From an uncultured bacterium (GTDB taxonomy: Bacteria; Bacteroidota; Bacteroidia; Bacteroidales; Bacteroidaceae): DNA of 64,000 bases. The stretch covers positions 61,247-125,246 of the forward strand of contig CALZUQ010000002.1 of NCBI GenBank assembly GCA_945829425.1, given 5' to 3'. The translations under genes and the position numbers were made by a program. Positions 9,627-18,806 of the stretch are shown in pieces; positions within the stretch are counted from its first letter, which is position 1, and every line of letters begins with the position of its first letter. The notes beneath the pieces are model-generated. The model had not been told where the DNA came from, searched no databases, and was given only the letters and a program-made list of their open reading frames with translations.

Positions 9627-9724
9627 TTTATAAAGTTATTCTTTACCCGCCCCCGTCCCCTTCTCCTGAAAATCAAAACTACGAGCTTTTAGCTTGACAG
9701 TTAATAATTCCTCATAAATAAGTA

Positions 9725-9755
9725 TTGTGAGATTTTGAAAAAAGCAGTACCTTTG
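9725..9755 (+). promoter_or_regulatory. Bacteroidota-type promoter for the DUF4491 operon
   Basis: TTG at 9725-9727 is separated by exactly 20 bp from TACCTTTG at 9748-9755, matching the -33/-7 consensus. Transcription would begin near 9762, leaving a ~70-nt leader before the ATG at 9831. The position rules out a start at TTG 9735 for the gene. Confidence 0.75.
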
Positions 9756-9830
9756 CAGCCGAGAATTATAAGCGGGAAAAACATACACTGCCACACCCCA
9801 TACCAAAAGAACCTAAAAGAAGAAAAGCAG

Positions 9831-10148
9831 ATGAACTTCACAGGATTGATAATAGCCGTAGCAACCTTTATTATAATAGGTGTCTTCCATCCTATTGTTA
9901 TAAAGGCAGAGTATTATTTCGGCACCCGATGCTGGTGGGTCTTTGCCCTGTTAGGCATAGCACTCATTGCTGCCAGTCTTTTTGTTGCAGACAGCATACT
10001 GAGTCCGGTTCTCGGAGTGGCAGGATGCTCATCCCTTTGGAGCATACTTGAGATATACGAACAGCGTGAGAGGGTAAGAAAAGGATGGTTCCCCATGAAC
10101 CCGAAACGTAAGGATGAGTATACTCCTGACGCTTCTGAAAAGGAATGA
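9831..10148 (+). CDS. DUF4491 family small membrane protein
   Basis: A 105-aa protein of unknown function found in Bacteroidota. It begins MNFTGLIIAVATFIIIGVFHP and carries the family-like IKAEYYFGTRCWWVFALLG. Three hydrophobic segments (about 4-20, 36-54, 58-75) predict an inner-membrane protein with a charged cytoplasmic tail. The start is fixed by the strong promoter at 9725-9755. It is 28 bp upstream of the LuxR-type regulator gene and probably co-transcribed with it. Confidence 0.8.
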   Translation: MNFTGLIIAVATFIIIGVFHPIVIKAEYYFGTRCWWVFALLGIALIAASLFVADSILSPVLGVAGCSSLWSILEIYEQRERVRKGWFPMNPKRKDEYTPDASEKE

Positions 10149-10176
10149 CCTCCCTTAACAGCCTCTTGTAAACATA

Positions 10177-10743
10177 ATGAAAATAGCGATCATCAACGAC
10201 AATGTGCTGACAAGCATTGGACTTCAACAGCTGCTACAGGATATCCTGCCTGTGGCGGAGATTGACGTGTATGGAAGTTTTCATGCTATCGACGAGACGC
10301 CTCCTGACATGTATGCTCATTTCTTTGTGTCGTCGCGGATTTTCTTTGAACACGCACCGTTTTTCCGGCAGTCGCCTCGTAAGACAATCGTACTTGTCAG
10401 CGGAGACATGTGCATAACGGACATCAGGACGCTCAACGTATGCCAGAGCGAAGAATGTATCGTAAAAGACATCATACGACTGCATAGTCATGGTCACGGA
10501 GCGAAAAGCGCTGAGGGGACTCCCCATCCTCTCGTACAGCCTTCTGTAGCTCTCTCGCCACGCGAGACAGAGGTGGCGATACTGTTATGTAAGGGATTAC
10601 GAAACAAAGAGGTGGCTGACGCTTTGTGTATCAGCGTCACTACGGCTATCTCTCACCGTAAGAGCATCATGGAGAAACTGCATGCGCGTACCCTCGCTGA
10701 TGTGATGATGTATGCAGTGATGAACGGATTGGTAAGCATCTGA
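10177..10743 (+). CDS. LuxR/GerE-type helix-turn-helix regulator with atypical receiver-like N-terminus
   Basis: A 188-aa DNA-binding protein. The C-terminal HTH (about 125-185) is clear: LSPRETEVAILLCKGLRNKE, then VADALCISVTTAISHRKSIMEKL. The N-terminal ~110 residues have the pattern of a response-regulator receiver (MKIAIINDNVLTSIGLQQLL, later IVLVSGD), but the usual acidic phosphorylation pocket is poorly kept, so it may respond to something other than a kinase. It lies between DUF4491 and a TonB-dependent receptor gene in the same direction and may regulate that receptor; this is inferred from position only. Confidence 0.82.
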   Translation: MKIAIINDNVLTSIGLQQLLQDILPVAEIDVYGSFHAIDETPPDMYAHFFVSSRIFFEHAPFFRQSPRKTIVLVSGDMCITDIRTLNVCQSEECIVKDIIRLHSHGHGAKSAEGTPHPLVQPSVALSPRETEVAILLCKGLRNKEVADALCISVTTAISHRKSIMEKLHARTLADVMMYAVMNGLVSI

Positions 10744-10870
10744 CACACAGACATCTTCCACGATATATAAATCCCGCTGCTTAAGGACAGGTGAGCAGTC
10801 ATGTCTTACGAAAGCAGCCAACGGCTTTTTTACAACGTTTTTGGAAACATACTTTAAAACAATATTTTTC

Positions 10871-13288
10871 ATGCGGACAATATTCATTACATTATCCCTG
10901 CTTTTTGCAGTAACCAAGGTGAGTGCTGAAACAGCAGACTCCATGAGGACATACCATATTGACGACATAAACGTCGTAGCGACACTGAAAGAGCATGGAG
11001 GGATAAGGCAGCAGACAGCGGCGACAACGGTAATAGACGGCAGAAGCCTCGAAGCAAGGCACGTCACGTCGCTGAAAGGGGCTACTACGGCTGTTCCAAA
11101 CCTTTTCATGCCTGACTATGGCAGTAAGATAACAAGTGCGGTGTATATACGTGGCGTAGGAAGCCGTGTAAATACTCCTGCCGTAGGACTGTATGTCGAC
11201 AATGTGCCGTGCATAGACAAGTCTGCATACGACATAAACCTTTACGACATAGAACGCATCGACGTACTGCGTGGACCGCAGGCAACTCTCTATGGACATA
11301 ATGCCATGGGAGGACTTCTCAGGGTATATACACGTAACCCTCTCTACTATCAAGGGACAGAGGCTAAGATCTCATACGCTACACGCGACAACCACCGCAC
11401 TGCCACGCTGACGCATTACCACCGTCCGTCAGAAAGCTTCGCCTTCTCTGCAGGGGGATATTACGAAGGAAGCAACGGATTCTTCAGAAATGCGCGGAGC
11501 GGCAAGAAGGTTGATGCCATGGATGCTGGTGGAGGACGCATCAGGGCTATATATATGCCTACACAACGTCTTACGCTCGACCTCAAGGCGTCCTACGACT
11601 ACAGTCATGAAGGGGCATACCCATATTTCTATACAGGCACGCTTGCCGGCGATGAAGAATATGCCGACGCTATAGGTCAGATCACGAACAACCGTGAGAA
11701 CACCTACCGTCGCTCCCTCTTCAATACAGGTCTTAATATGGGATATACCGCCGACACCTGGCAGTTGAACGCTGTTGTGGGATACCAGAACCTCACTGAC
11801 CGTATGTATCTTGACCAGGACTTCCTATATCCCGACATTTACTCCCTTGAACAGCGGCAGCGTATCAACACACTGACGGCGGAAGTGACGGCAAAAAGCC
11901 GTAGACAGGACTCATGGCAGTGGCTCTGTGGTGTCAGCGCCATGCGTCAGTGGCTACATACCGACGGACCTGTGGTCTTCTATGACGACGGCTTGAAATG
12001 GCTCGCCTCGACAATAAACGAAGCTATGCCCGACCTCTCCGGAGTACCTGCAATGGCGAGGATGGGCTTCGGAAAGATGAGTATAGCCTTCAACGGCGAG
12101 TCTCTGCCTATGGACGGCAGATATGACACTCCGACCTTAGGACTTGCGGCTTTCCATGAGTCTACGTTCAATGTCTCACGCCATCTCAGCCTTATTGCCG
12201 GACTTCGTGTTGACTATGAGCGTGAAAGCATAACATATTTTGCTCCTACTGACGTGTCTTATGCTTTCAGCATGCCAAACGCTATCAATCCTAAAATGTC
12301 TATCTTACTGCCCGACCTGCGTTCAGACTTGCAGTATAGCGGAAAACTCACAAACGACTATCTCAGGCTCTTGCCGAAGATAGCCCTTCGCCATAGCTTC
12401 GACCAGTACAACAACGTCTATGCCTCCGTCTCTATGGGACAACGCTCCGGAGGATATAACCTCCAGATGTTCAGCGACCTGCTGCAGGGATTGCTGCGCA
12501 TAGACATGACGGACAAGGTGAAGGGGGGCATCATGGATTATCTCCGTGGACTTGCAGAGCGTGTGCCGGCCATGGGACAGCTCCTGCCAATGATAGAGAA
12601 TACACTCAACGAGAATATGCCGCAGTTTGAACAGCCACAAATCAGTCAGGTGGAATATAAGCCGGAATATTCCATCAACTATGAGCTGGGTGCACATATA
12701 TCACTTGACGAACATCGTCTGCAGGCTGATGCCGCAATATTCTATGTCGACGTCTACGACCAGCAGATAGCACGCTTTGCGCCTTCCGGGCTCGGGCGTA
12801 TGATGGTAAATGCCGGAAGAAGCCGCAGCTATGGTGCTGAGGCGGCTGTTCAGTATACGCCGGACTCACGCCTGAAGCTTTCCGCAAACTATGGCTACAC
12901 TCACTCCACCTTCAGAAGGTATCTACTCGACGAGGAGAAAGACTATTCCGGAAACTACGTGCCTTTCGTGCCTCTGCACACCTTCGGTGCTGACGTGGCT
13001 TATACCATACCTCTCAAGGGGGCATGGGTGAATAGCCTTACTCTTGCCGCCAATACCTCTGCTGCAGGGCGTATATACTGGACGGAGAGCAACAATGTCA
13101 GCCAGCCGTTATATGCCACAGTAGGTGCTTCTGCAACTCTCGACATGCCTCATCTCACATTCAGACTTTGGGGTAAGAACCTTTCAAACACTACCTACAA
13201 CACCTTCTATTTCGAGAGTGCCAACCGTGGCTATGAGCAGCATGGCAAACCCTTGCAGATAGGTTTTGATATATGCCTCCACATTTAG
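10871..13288 (+). CDS. TonB-dependent outer-membrane receptor
   Basis: A 22-strand barrel receptor of about 805 aa that imports a metal chelate or other ligand with TonB energy. It begins MRTIFITLSLLFAVTKVSAETAD, a signal peptide; an ATG ten codons upstream would put extra polar residues before the signal. The plug domain shows VYIRGVGSRVNTPAVGLYVD and the conserved IERIDVLRGPQATLYGHNAMGG. The C-terminus ends in aromatic beta-strand residues (PLQIGFDICLHI). It has no N-terminal carboxypeptidase-like domain and no SusD partner follows, so it is FecA/BtuB-like rather than a SusC glycan importer. Substrate unknown. Confidence 0.93.
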   Translation: MRTIFITLSLLFAVTKVSAETADSMRTYHIDDINVVATLKEHGGIRQQTAATTVIDGRSLEARHVTSLKGATTAVPNLFMPDYGSKITSAVYIRGVGSRVNTPAVGLYVDNVPCIDKSAYDINLYDIERIDVLRGPQATLYGHNAMGGLLRVYTRNPLYYQGTEAKISYATRDNHRTATLTHYHRPSESFAFSAGGYYEGSNGFFRNARSGKKVDAMDAGGGRIRAIYMPTQRLTLDLKASYDYSHEGAYPYFYTGTLAGDEEYADAIGQITNNRENTYRRSLFNTGLNMGYTADTWQLNAVVGYQNLTDRMYLDQDFLYPDIYSLEQRQRINTLTAEVTAKSRRQDSWQWLCGVSAMRQWLHTDGPVVFYDDGLKWLASTINEAMPDLSGVPAMARMGFGKMSIAFNGESLPMDGRYDTPTLGLAAFHESTFNVSRHLSLIAGLRVDYERESITYFAPTDVSYAFSMPNAINPKMSILLPDLRSDLQYSGKLTNDYLRLLPKIALRHSFDQYNNVYASVSMGQRSGGYNLQMFSDLLQGLLRIDMTDKVKGGIMDYLRGLAERVPAMGQLLPMIENTLNENMPQFEQPQISQVEYKPEYSINYELGAHISLDEHRLQADAAIFYVDVYDQQIARFAPSGLGRMMVNAGRSRSYGAEAAVQYTPDSRLKLSANYGYTHSTFRRYLLDEEKDYSGNYVPFVPLHTFGADVAYTIPLKGAWVNSLTLAANTSAAGRIYWTESNNVSQPLYATVGASATLDMPHLTFRLWGKNLSNTTYNTFYFESANRGYEQHGKPLQIGFDICLHI

Positions 13289-13550
13289 GGCGGGACAATA
13301 AACTCCTGCCCAAAGAACTTCCATTCACCATCATTTGTCTGCAATCTACCAAGGTGGGTGGCATGCTCTGATTTATGCAGTCATGCAAACGGGATATATA
13401 TATTTAGAGGAGACACCTGTACGCAAAAAAACGACAATAAGAATGATGTAACAACCTTTGCACGTTACTGCAAGAGATAGCGAGCAAAGACCGCTGTCTA
13501 TTCTATTATTGGCAGAGAGGTCAGACACCATAATTATGTCCATGTACAAA

Positions 13551-13638
13551 GAGTTGAGTGTGGAGAGCCGTGTGAGAGGAGACTTTCACGCACGGTTCTG
13601 TGAGAGAGTGAGGGTGAAACTCCCTCGCTCTACTCGAC
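13551..13638 (+). ncRNA. Orphan 3' end of a group II intron (domains V and VI)
   Basis: Bases 13565-13598 form a textbook 34-nt domain V: stem GAGCCGTG/CACGGTTC containing the AGC catalytic triad, a CG two-base bulge, an upper stem TGAGAG/CTTTCA and a GAGA tetraloop. Domain VI follows: GAGTGAGGG pairs with CCCTCGCTC, with an unpaired A at 13632 as branch point and an end CTCGAC at 13638, seven nucleotides inclusive from the branch. No reverse-transcriptase gene, no GTGCG-type 5' end and no domains I-IV were found upstream (13289-13550 holds no recognisable gene), so it is a truncated, immobile remnant. Confidence 0.8.
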
Positions 13639-13679
13639 CCTGTTCATATTCCCTTGTTCATATTGACTTGTTTGGATAA

Positions 13680-13801
13680 TTTTCGATGCCGATTTTGGGC
13701 ATATTTCTCATGTTTTCGATACTGTCTTTGGGCTTCGGTACCTATTTTGGGCATATTTCTCTGATTTTCGATGCGGATTTCGGGAATTATTTGTATCTTT
13801 G
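13680..13801 (+). promoter_or_regulatory. Periodic repeat array plus -7 box in front of the AAA_14 ATPase gene
   Basis: TTTTCGAT recurs at 13680, 13713 and 13765, and TTTTGGGC-like words at 13693, 13726 and 13745. The first spacing is exactly 33 bp; the last unit follows a 19-bp partial unit. The motif TTTTGGGCATATTTCTC occurs twice. The array ends just before TATCTTTG (13794-13801), a -7 box 18 bp ahead of the ATG at 13820. Similar 33-bp arrays recur at 32580, 38686, 38949 and 39850, one of them in front of an AAA_14 pseudogene. Confidence 0.6.
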
Positions 13802-13819
13802 TCCCCCAAAACAGAGTAT

Positions 13820-15172
13820 ATGGAATATTTCAAGAGACATATTGACGATAAACTCCTCCAATGGAAAGATGACCCTCGGCGCAAGCCATTGCTGATACGT
13901 GGTGCGCGTCAGGTGGGCAAATCCACTGCCGTAAGAGAACTGGGCAAGACATTCAAGTTCTTTCTGGAGATTAACCTGGAGAAACAACCGGATTTCAGAA
14001 AGCTGTTTCCTGAGAATATCGACGTGAGAAGAACGTGCGAGAATATCAGTGGAACAACGGGTATTCCGATTGTACCCGGAGAGACATTGTTGTTTATAGA
14101 TGAGATACAGACATCGAAGGAGGCAATAATGTCACTCCGATATTTCAAGGAGGATTATCCCGAACTCCATGTCATAGCAGCCGGTTCCTTGTTGGAGTTC
14201 ACACTTGAGGAACTGCCTTCATTCGGTGTGGGCAGAATACGCTCTTTATATATGTATCCCTTCTCGTTTGACGAGTTTCTGATGGCGCAAGGATTGGACG
14301 TCACCGTAAATTACAAGCAAAAGGCAAATGCGAGTAATCCATTGACAGAACTTGCCCATAAAGAGCTTGTCTGTCAGTTGCGTACGTTCTATTTGGTAGG
14401 TGGAATGCCTGCCGCTGTCAGTGAGTGGATTGAAACAAGGAGTTATATTGAAGTGTCGCACGTACACAATGACATCATAGATACATATAACGATGACTTT
14501 TCGAAATACAAAAGAAGGTTCTCGCCGGTGTTGTTCCGTCAGGTGCTCCGCTCGGTTGCATTGCAGGCGGGAAGCAAGTTTGTGTGCTCAGAGGTGTCGA
14601 ATGACATCAAGTCAACCGTAATTCGTGAGGCGTTGCACCTTCTGACACTTGCCGGACTTGTCGTTCCCGTGGTACATTCCAATGCCAATGGACTCCCTCT
14701 TGGAGCTGAGGAAGACAGACGATACATAAAATATCTGTTTTTTGACACGGGAGTGATGCAGACGTTGCTTGGCATGGCGGCTTCTGAGGTATTGACATCC
14801 ACGGAAGTGGATTTTGTAAACAAGGGCGGAATGTCTGAGATGTTTGCAGGTCTGGAACTTGTCAAATACCAGGACTGTCATATTAAGCCGGACATGTATT
14901 ATTGGCAAAACTCAAGCAAGAACAGTCAGGCGGAAGTGGATTATGTCATTGCGCACCGTGGCATGGTGCTTCCCATAGAGATAAAGGCCAGCAGACAGGG
15001 AAGCATGCAGAGCTTATGGGTCTTTATGCGCCAGCACAATCTTCATGATGCCATCCGCAGTTCGCTTGAGCCTTTCGGTGAATATGTCTATTATGACCCC
15101 AAAGCCAGCGACGCAGAGCGTCATGTGGATATTATTCCGCTATATGCCCTGAGTAATATTATCGTTCCTTAA
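13820..15172 (+). CDS. AAA_14/DUF4143 family ATP-binding protein
   Basis: Predicted cytosolic P-loop ATPase of 450 aa. It starts MEYFKRHIDDKLLQWKDDP; a TTG seven codons earlier overlaps the -7 box and is unlikely. The AAA_14 domain has Walker A LLIRGARQVGKST (about 29-41) and Walker B TLLFIDEIQ. The DUF4143 C-terminal half includes YLVGGMPAAVSEW and the nuclease-like EVDYVIAHRGMVLPIEIKAS. Such genes are scattered in many copies in Bacteroidales and are often degenerate; their function is not established. A hairpin overlaps its stop codon. Relics of two relatives appear at 38.4-39.5 kb. Confidence 0.9.
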   Translation: MEYFKRHIDDKLLQWKDDPRRKPLLIRGARQVGKSTAVRELGKTFKFFLEINLEKQPDFRKLFPENIDVRRTCENISGTTGIPIVPGETLLFIDEIQTSKEAIMSLRYFKEDYPELHVIAAGSLLEFTLEELPSFGVGRIRSLYMYPFSFDEFLMAQGLDVTVNYKQKANASNPLTELAHKELVCQLRTFYLVGGMPAAVSEWIETRSYIEVSHVHNDIIDTYNDDFSKYKRRFSPVLFRQVLRSVALQAGSKFVCSEVSNDIKSTVIREALHLLTLAGLVVPVVHSNANGLPLGAEEDRRYIKYLFFDTGVMQTLLGMAASEVLTSTEVDFVNKGGMSEMFAGLELVKYQDCHIKPDMYYWQNSSKNSQAEVDYVIAHRGMVLPIEIKASRQGSMQSLWVFMRQHNLHDAIRSSLEPFGEYVYYDPKASDAERHVDIIPLYALSNIIVP

Positions 15173-15252
15173 CTATATAAAAATACATGCTTAAGGAACT
15201 TAAAACACACATTGCTGTTCCTTAAATATATGAAAAATCATAGTTAAGGAAC
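15164..15252 (+). terminator. Two consecutive inverted repeats built on the same 9-bp arm
   Basis: GTTCCTTAA (15164-15172, containing the stop codon) pairs with TTAAGGAAC (15191-15199). A second GTTCCTTAA (15217-15225) pairs with TTAAGGAAC (15244-15252). The four arms alternate, so several hairpins are possible. The likely role is transcript termination after the AAA_14 gene; a protein-binding site is also possible. Confidence 0.5.
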
Positions 15253-15269
15253 TGTAATAGCCTTGGGGA

Positions 15270-15597
15270 GGGTCAGTGGAAAGGTCAGTGAACCATCAAG
15301 GTACTACCTTCCAGATGGCATGGCCCTTTATCCGCAGGTAGTTGACCCGCAGTTACCGATGTGCGACCCGTTGGTGACGAGGATAGATGTCTCGCCTCCT
15401 ATTGCAAAAAATGATGGTTGTTGTCTTACTACATATTCCGGAGCATACCCGTTCAGCATTCCGGATCTGCAGTCAGCAGTCAGAAGGATAAAACCAGGCT
15501 CTTTTTTATGTCCGTTCTTCAATAAAAGGACATAAAAGAAGAAGTTAAGGGCAACACCACTTTATTAGGTGCTTGAACATAACCTGTCACCTGTTCA
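15270..15597 (+). repeat. Dispersed repeat R1, full copy A (left flank of the defence island)
   Basis: A 328-bp copy that aligns without net length change to copy D at 32183-32510, with about 13 mismatches by eye (~96% identity) and the same orientation. The 3' half alone recurs at 31578-31742 and 38088-38249. Inside is a hairpin built on TTTATGTCC and GGACATAAA. A frame crossing it is open but resembles no protein. The two full copies bracket the BREX region. Confidence 0.85.
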
Positions 15598-15748
15598 TAA
15601 ACGACCTATATCCCGTGAGTCCTGCCATTCCCACAGACGACACAACTACTATAATCGCATGTTAGCCTATCGGAAATCAGCTAAATGTAGGTTCGTATCG
15701 AACATATTTGACAAAACATTATGGGTTACGTATATTTTTATTAAAATT

Positions 15749-15782
15749 TTGGCGTGTTTTTGTATTAATTTTCGTAACTTTG
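15749..15782 (+). promoter_or_regulatory. Candidate promoter upstream of the BREX operon
   Basis: TAACTTTG at 15775-15782 matches the -7 consensus. The best TTG at 15749-15751 gives a 23-bp spacer, longer than the usual 20. If used, it would give brxP a ~515-nt leader that contains the small frame at 15949-16203 and the inverted repeat next to the brxP start. Confidence 0.5.
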
Positions 15783-15948
15783 CATGGAAATGATGTTATG
15801 CGTATGAGCGCATAATATACACGACCAATGCTCATCATGGCACAAAACTGTTTGAGAAATAAAGGTTGCTTTGTGCGACCGCTTGCCTGAGTGCAAGAAA
15901 GAACATATTGAATAAGGCGTTTTCTGGACGCTTTGGTTTTGACAACCT

Positions 15949-16203
15949 ATGAACTTCGCAACTTCTAAACTGTTCGTCAAAAACAAAGCAACGGGAACGC
16001 CCCTTGTCAGGTGTATTCAAACATGCGCCTCGTTGATGATGTACAGCCATAATAGTACCCATTCGTCAGCGGGCATCATTGTCTATATACCTTTCGTGGG
16101 GCTAATCCGCGTTGCTCGTTTCGACGAACAGGGCAATGCGAAGGCCTATAGGTTGTGGAACGAGCGACAGGAGCTGGCTCCACGTTCTTTTTCTGTATGG
16201 TAA
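15949..16203 (+). CDS. Possible small protein in the BREX leader (unrecognised)
   Basis: An 84-aa frame starting MNFATSKLFVKNKATG and ending with a protein-like stretch, IRVARFDEQGNAKAYRLW. I do not recognise the family. It lies downstream of the candidate promoter and 99 bp before brxP. It may be a leader protein, a relic, or a chance frame. The N-terminal half has no clear features, and no ribosome-binding evidence supports the start. Confidence 0.3.
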   Translation: MNFATSKLFVKNKATGTPLVRCIQTCASLMMYSHNSTHSSAGIIVYIPFVGLIRVARFDEQGNAKAYRLWNERQELAPRSFSVW

Positions 16204-16222
16204 AAACACTTATTTAAAATAG

Positions 16223-16302
16223 AGGTTATTGGAGTCTTGACCTTGTAATGATGCCGTTGATGCATCAGATTAATTGAATTTTTGAAAAAAGACCAATAAC
16301 CT
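16223..16302 (+). promoter_or_regulatory. 10-bp inverted repeat whose right arm touches the brxP start codon
   Basis: AGGTTATTGG (16223-16232) is the exact reverse complement of CCAATAACCT (16293-16302); the brxP ATG begins at 16303. Folded in RNA, the right arm would occupy the ribosome landing site. As DNA it could be a split operator. It suggests control of brxP at translation or by a repressor; either is inference. Confidence 0.5.
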
Positions 16303-18804
16303 ATGTATAAGATAACCTGGGATGAAGAGACTGGCGGTGTAATGCTCCATTCACGTATAGTTGAAGGAACATTAGGCACTTCACCACGCCCTGTGTTCTG
16401 GGAAGAGCTGGATTTACTGAAACTCAATGAACTCGGATGGAGCTATCCCCATTGCGAGGAGCCACTGCTATGGGCTGTAAATAAGCAGTATTGGTATCGA
16501 GGAAAGTTGGTGTTTGAGGCTAAGGGAGCAAACATCTATGATGCAGCAACCGTTGTGTTTCAAAAGGGTTTTGAGCATCTTAATCTCAAACCTGTGGATG
16601 TAAAGAAGATGCTCCGGAAGTGTCAGGAGTATATGTTTCTGTTGGAGAGCGAAGCCATTGAGTTTATCCACGAGACCTACACCCAGTATGCCGGTGCTCG
16701 CAAGAGTGTGAAGAATGTTACGTCCAACCAACTTGACTATGAGACATTAGCACAAAGAGCAGAACAGAAGTCTAAACAGAAGATGGCTATCGTCAAGGAG
16801 GATTGCGACAGTTTTGATATTGTTCCTCTTGCCGAAGCAGAAAAACAAGGAAAGAAGATTTATCATACCACAAAGATAGACCGTTTCCTCGCATCCTTCT
16901 CGGGAGGCAAGGATTCGCAGGTCGTTCTCGACCTTTGCACCCGTGCCATTCCAAGTACCGATTTTGAGGTCATATACTCCGACACAGGTTATGAACTTCC
17001 ACCTTCGTTGACTCTTTACGAAGAGGTACAGAAACACTATAAAGCCCTTTATCCCGACCTGAAGTTTTCAACCGCCCGTAACCATGAGACAGTATTGAAT
17101 TATTGGGATAAAATAGGAACACCAAGTGATACTCACAGATGGTGTTGTTCAATAATGAAGACCGCCCCTTTGTATCGTAAATTAAAATTGGAAGGGACAA
17201 ATAAACAAGCCAAAGTGCTCACATTTGATGGCGTACGAGCAGAAGAAAGTGTAAAACGAGGCTCTTACATCAGAGTGGGTAAAGGAAAGCATACAACAAT
17301 CCACAACGCTCATCCAATATTGAATTGGAATACTGTGGAAATATTTCTCTATCTGTTCAGATATAATTTACCGATTAATGTGGCTTACCGTTATGGAAAA
17401 GCACGTGTAGGCTGTTTGATATGTCCGTTTTCCTCTTCTTGGGATGATATGATTGCCTCCAATTATTATAGTGAAGAACTAAAACCCTTTACAGAGAGAT
17501 TGGAAAAATGGTCAAAGAAATGGAAACTGGGCAAAGTAGAAGATTTTATAAAAGAAAGACGATGGAAGATTAAGGCAATTGGTGACACAGAACTAACCAA
17601 GACTAATGTAAGTTTTAGCGACGCCAACAATAACTTTAGTGCTATTGTCGTAAATTCCAGTTTCTCAATTTATCAATGGTTACAGGCTCTATGTGATTAT
17701 ACTGTTGAGTCAGTAAATAATAAAGAACATGGCACTTTAAAATATGATGGCAATATTTATAATTTTGATGTCATATACGATACAAAGAAAAATCTGTATA
17801 CTCTTACTGTGCATGATGCGTCTGCTCAATTAGGTTTTATGATGAGACGCATTGTATATAAGAGTGCTTATTGCGTACAATGTGAAGTCTGCGAGGTTGA
17901 TTGTCCAACTGGAGCATTATCAATACTACCAAACATAAAAATAGACAAAAACAAATGTATTCACTGCCACAGATGCTTGATGTCTCATGACTTAGGATGT
18001 ATTTCGGCAGATTGCGTAAGAATGGTAAAGCATATGAATAATAATCAAGATACAAAAATTCAAGGTTATAAAACCTTTGGTTTTCGAGAAGAATGGTTGA
18101 GCGAATATTTGGCTGACCCAGAGTATTTTTGGAAGAGCAATTCTCTTGGAACTGCTCAGGTTGATGGTTTCAAAGCATGGTTAAAGGATGCTGAAATTAC
18201 TGATACAAAGAACAACATTACTCGTTTTGGTGAGATTATTCAGCAAATAGCAGTTGATGACATCAATTTGACATGGGAACTTATCATTACTAACCTTTCT
18301 TATAATTCTTTCATTGTAAATTGGTTCTGTAATAATGTAAAAGTTGGTCAAGAATATGACAAAAAACTGCTTGAAGGTTGCATTAATGAGCAAGGTTTTG
18401 CTTCGAGAGGCAAGACCATACCAAATGCTTTAGGGGCACTTTTCCAAACATTTGATTATTCACCGGTTGGAAATCTTTTCAATTATGTTGTTTCAGACGA
18501 AAACAAGAAAATCTTTAGGGGTGAATATACTGATATCACAAATGCAGGCCTTGCTTATTGTCTTTATCGTTATGCTGAGAAGAAAGGTATAAGGTCTTTA
18601 AGAATCTCAGATTTCTATATGGAGGATTGCATCAATGGTCCATATAAGACTTTTGGTATTTCTAAAACCACATTTGCTAACACGCTCAGATCTCTTAATT
18701 CAGAAACCAACAGAGTACTTATTGCAGAATTATCTATGGGTCTTGACAGTATTACATTACGAGAGGATTTATCCGCTCTTACTTGCCTTGAATCACTTAT
18801 CTAA
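16303..18804 (+). CDS. brxP: BrxP-type BREX protein: DndC-like PAPS-reductase fold with ferredoxin domain
   Basis: An 833-aa multidomain protein, first gene of a type 4 BREX operon. The ATP-pyrophosphatase/PAPS-reductase domain (about 190-400) has the P-loop SGGKDS at 200-205, with Cys residues in RWCCSIMK (281-282) and GCLICPF (371, 374) placed as in iron-sulfur sulfurtransferases such as DndC. Near 521-560 is a ferredoxin-like segment (CVQCEVCEVDCP, then CIHCHRC), predicting further 4Fe-4S binding. The C-terminal third (about 570-833) resembles DUF4007 by pattern only. Likely role: mobilising sulfur for DNA phosphorothioate modification, by analogy with DndC. No DNA methyltransferase gene is present, as expected for type 4. 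Confidence 0.85.
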   Translation: MYKITWDEETGGVMLHSRIVEGTLGTSPRPVFWEELDLLKLNELGWSYPHCEEPLLWAVNKQYWYRGKLVFEAKGANIYDAATVVFQKGFEHLNLKPVDVKKMLRKCQEYMFLLESEAIEFIHETYTQYAGARKSVKNVTSNQLDYETLAQRAEQKSKQKMAIVKEDCDSFDIVPLAEAEKQGKKIYHTTKIDRFLASFSGGKDSQVVLDLCTRAIPSTDFEVIYSDTGYELPPSLTLYEEVQKHYKALYPDLKFSTARNHETVLNYWDKIGTPSDTHRWCCSIMKTAPLYRKLKLEGTNKQAKVLTFDGVRAEESVKRGSYIRVGKGKHTTIHNAHPILNWNTVEIFLYLFRYNLPINVAYRYGKARVGCLICPFSSSWDDMIASNYYSEELKPFTERLEKWSKKWKLGKVEDFIKERRWKIKAIGDTELTKTNVSFSDANNNFSAIVVNSSFSIYQWLQALCDYTVESVNNKEHGTLKYDGNIYNFDVIYDTKKNLYTLTVHDASAQLGFMMRRIVYKSAYCVQCEVCEVDCPTGALSILPNIKIDKNKCIHCHRCLMSHDLGCISADCVRMVKHMNNNQDTKIQGYKTFGFREEWLSEYLADPEYFWKSNSLGTAQVDGFKAWLKDAEITDTKNNITRFGEIIQQIAVDDINLTWELIITNLSYNSFIVNWFCNNVKVGQEYDKKLLEGCINEQGFASRGKTIPNALGALFQTFDYSPVGNLFNYVVSDENKKIFRGEYTDITNAGLAYCLYRYAEKKGIRSLRISDFYMEDCINGPYKTFGISKTTFANTLRSLNSETNRVLIAELSMGLDSITLREDLSALTCLESLI

Positions 18805-18806
18805 TT

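Noticed and set aside
9250..9697. Three overlapping ~120-130-codon plus-strand frames rich in Ser, Leu, Phe
   Set aside because: They exist only because the polypyrimidine tract lacks stop codons; no domain, start context or promoter.
9735..9830. TTG start extending DUF4491 by 32 codons
   Set aside because: It overlaps the -33/-7 promoter; the extension would not be transcribed.
10744..10870. Cobalamin riboswitch before the TonB receptor
   Set aside because: No B12-box-like conserved sequence seen in the 127-bp gap.
15263..15535. 90-codon frame inside repeat R1 copy A
   Set aside because: The frame is not maintained in copy D and resembles no protein; it is repeat sequence.
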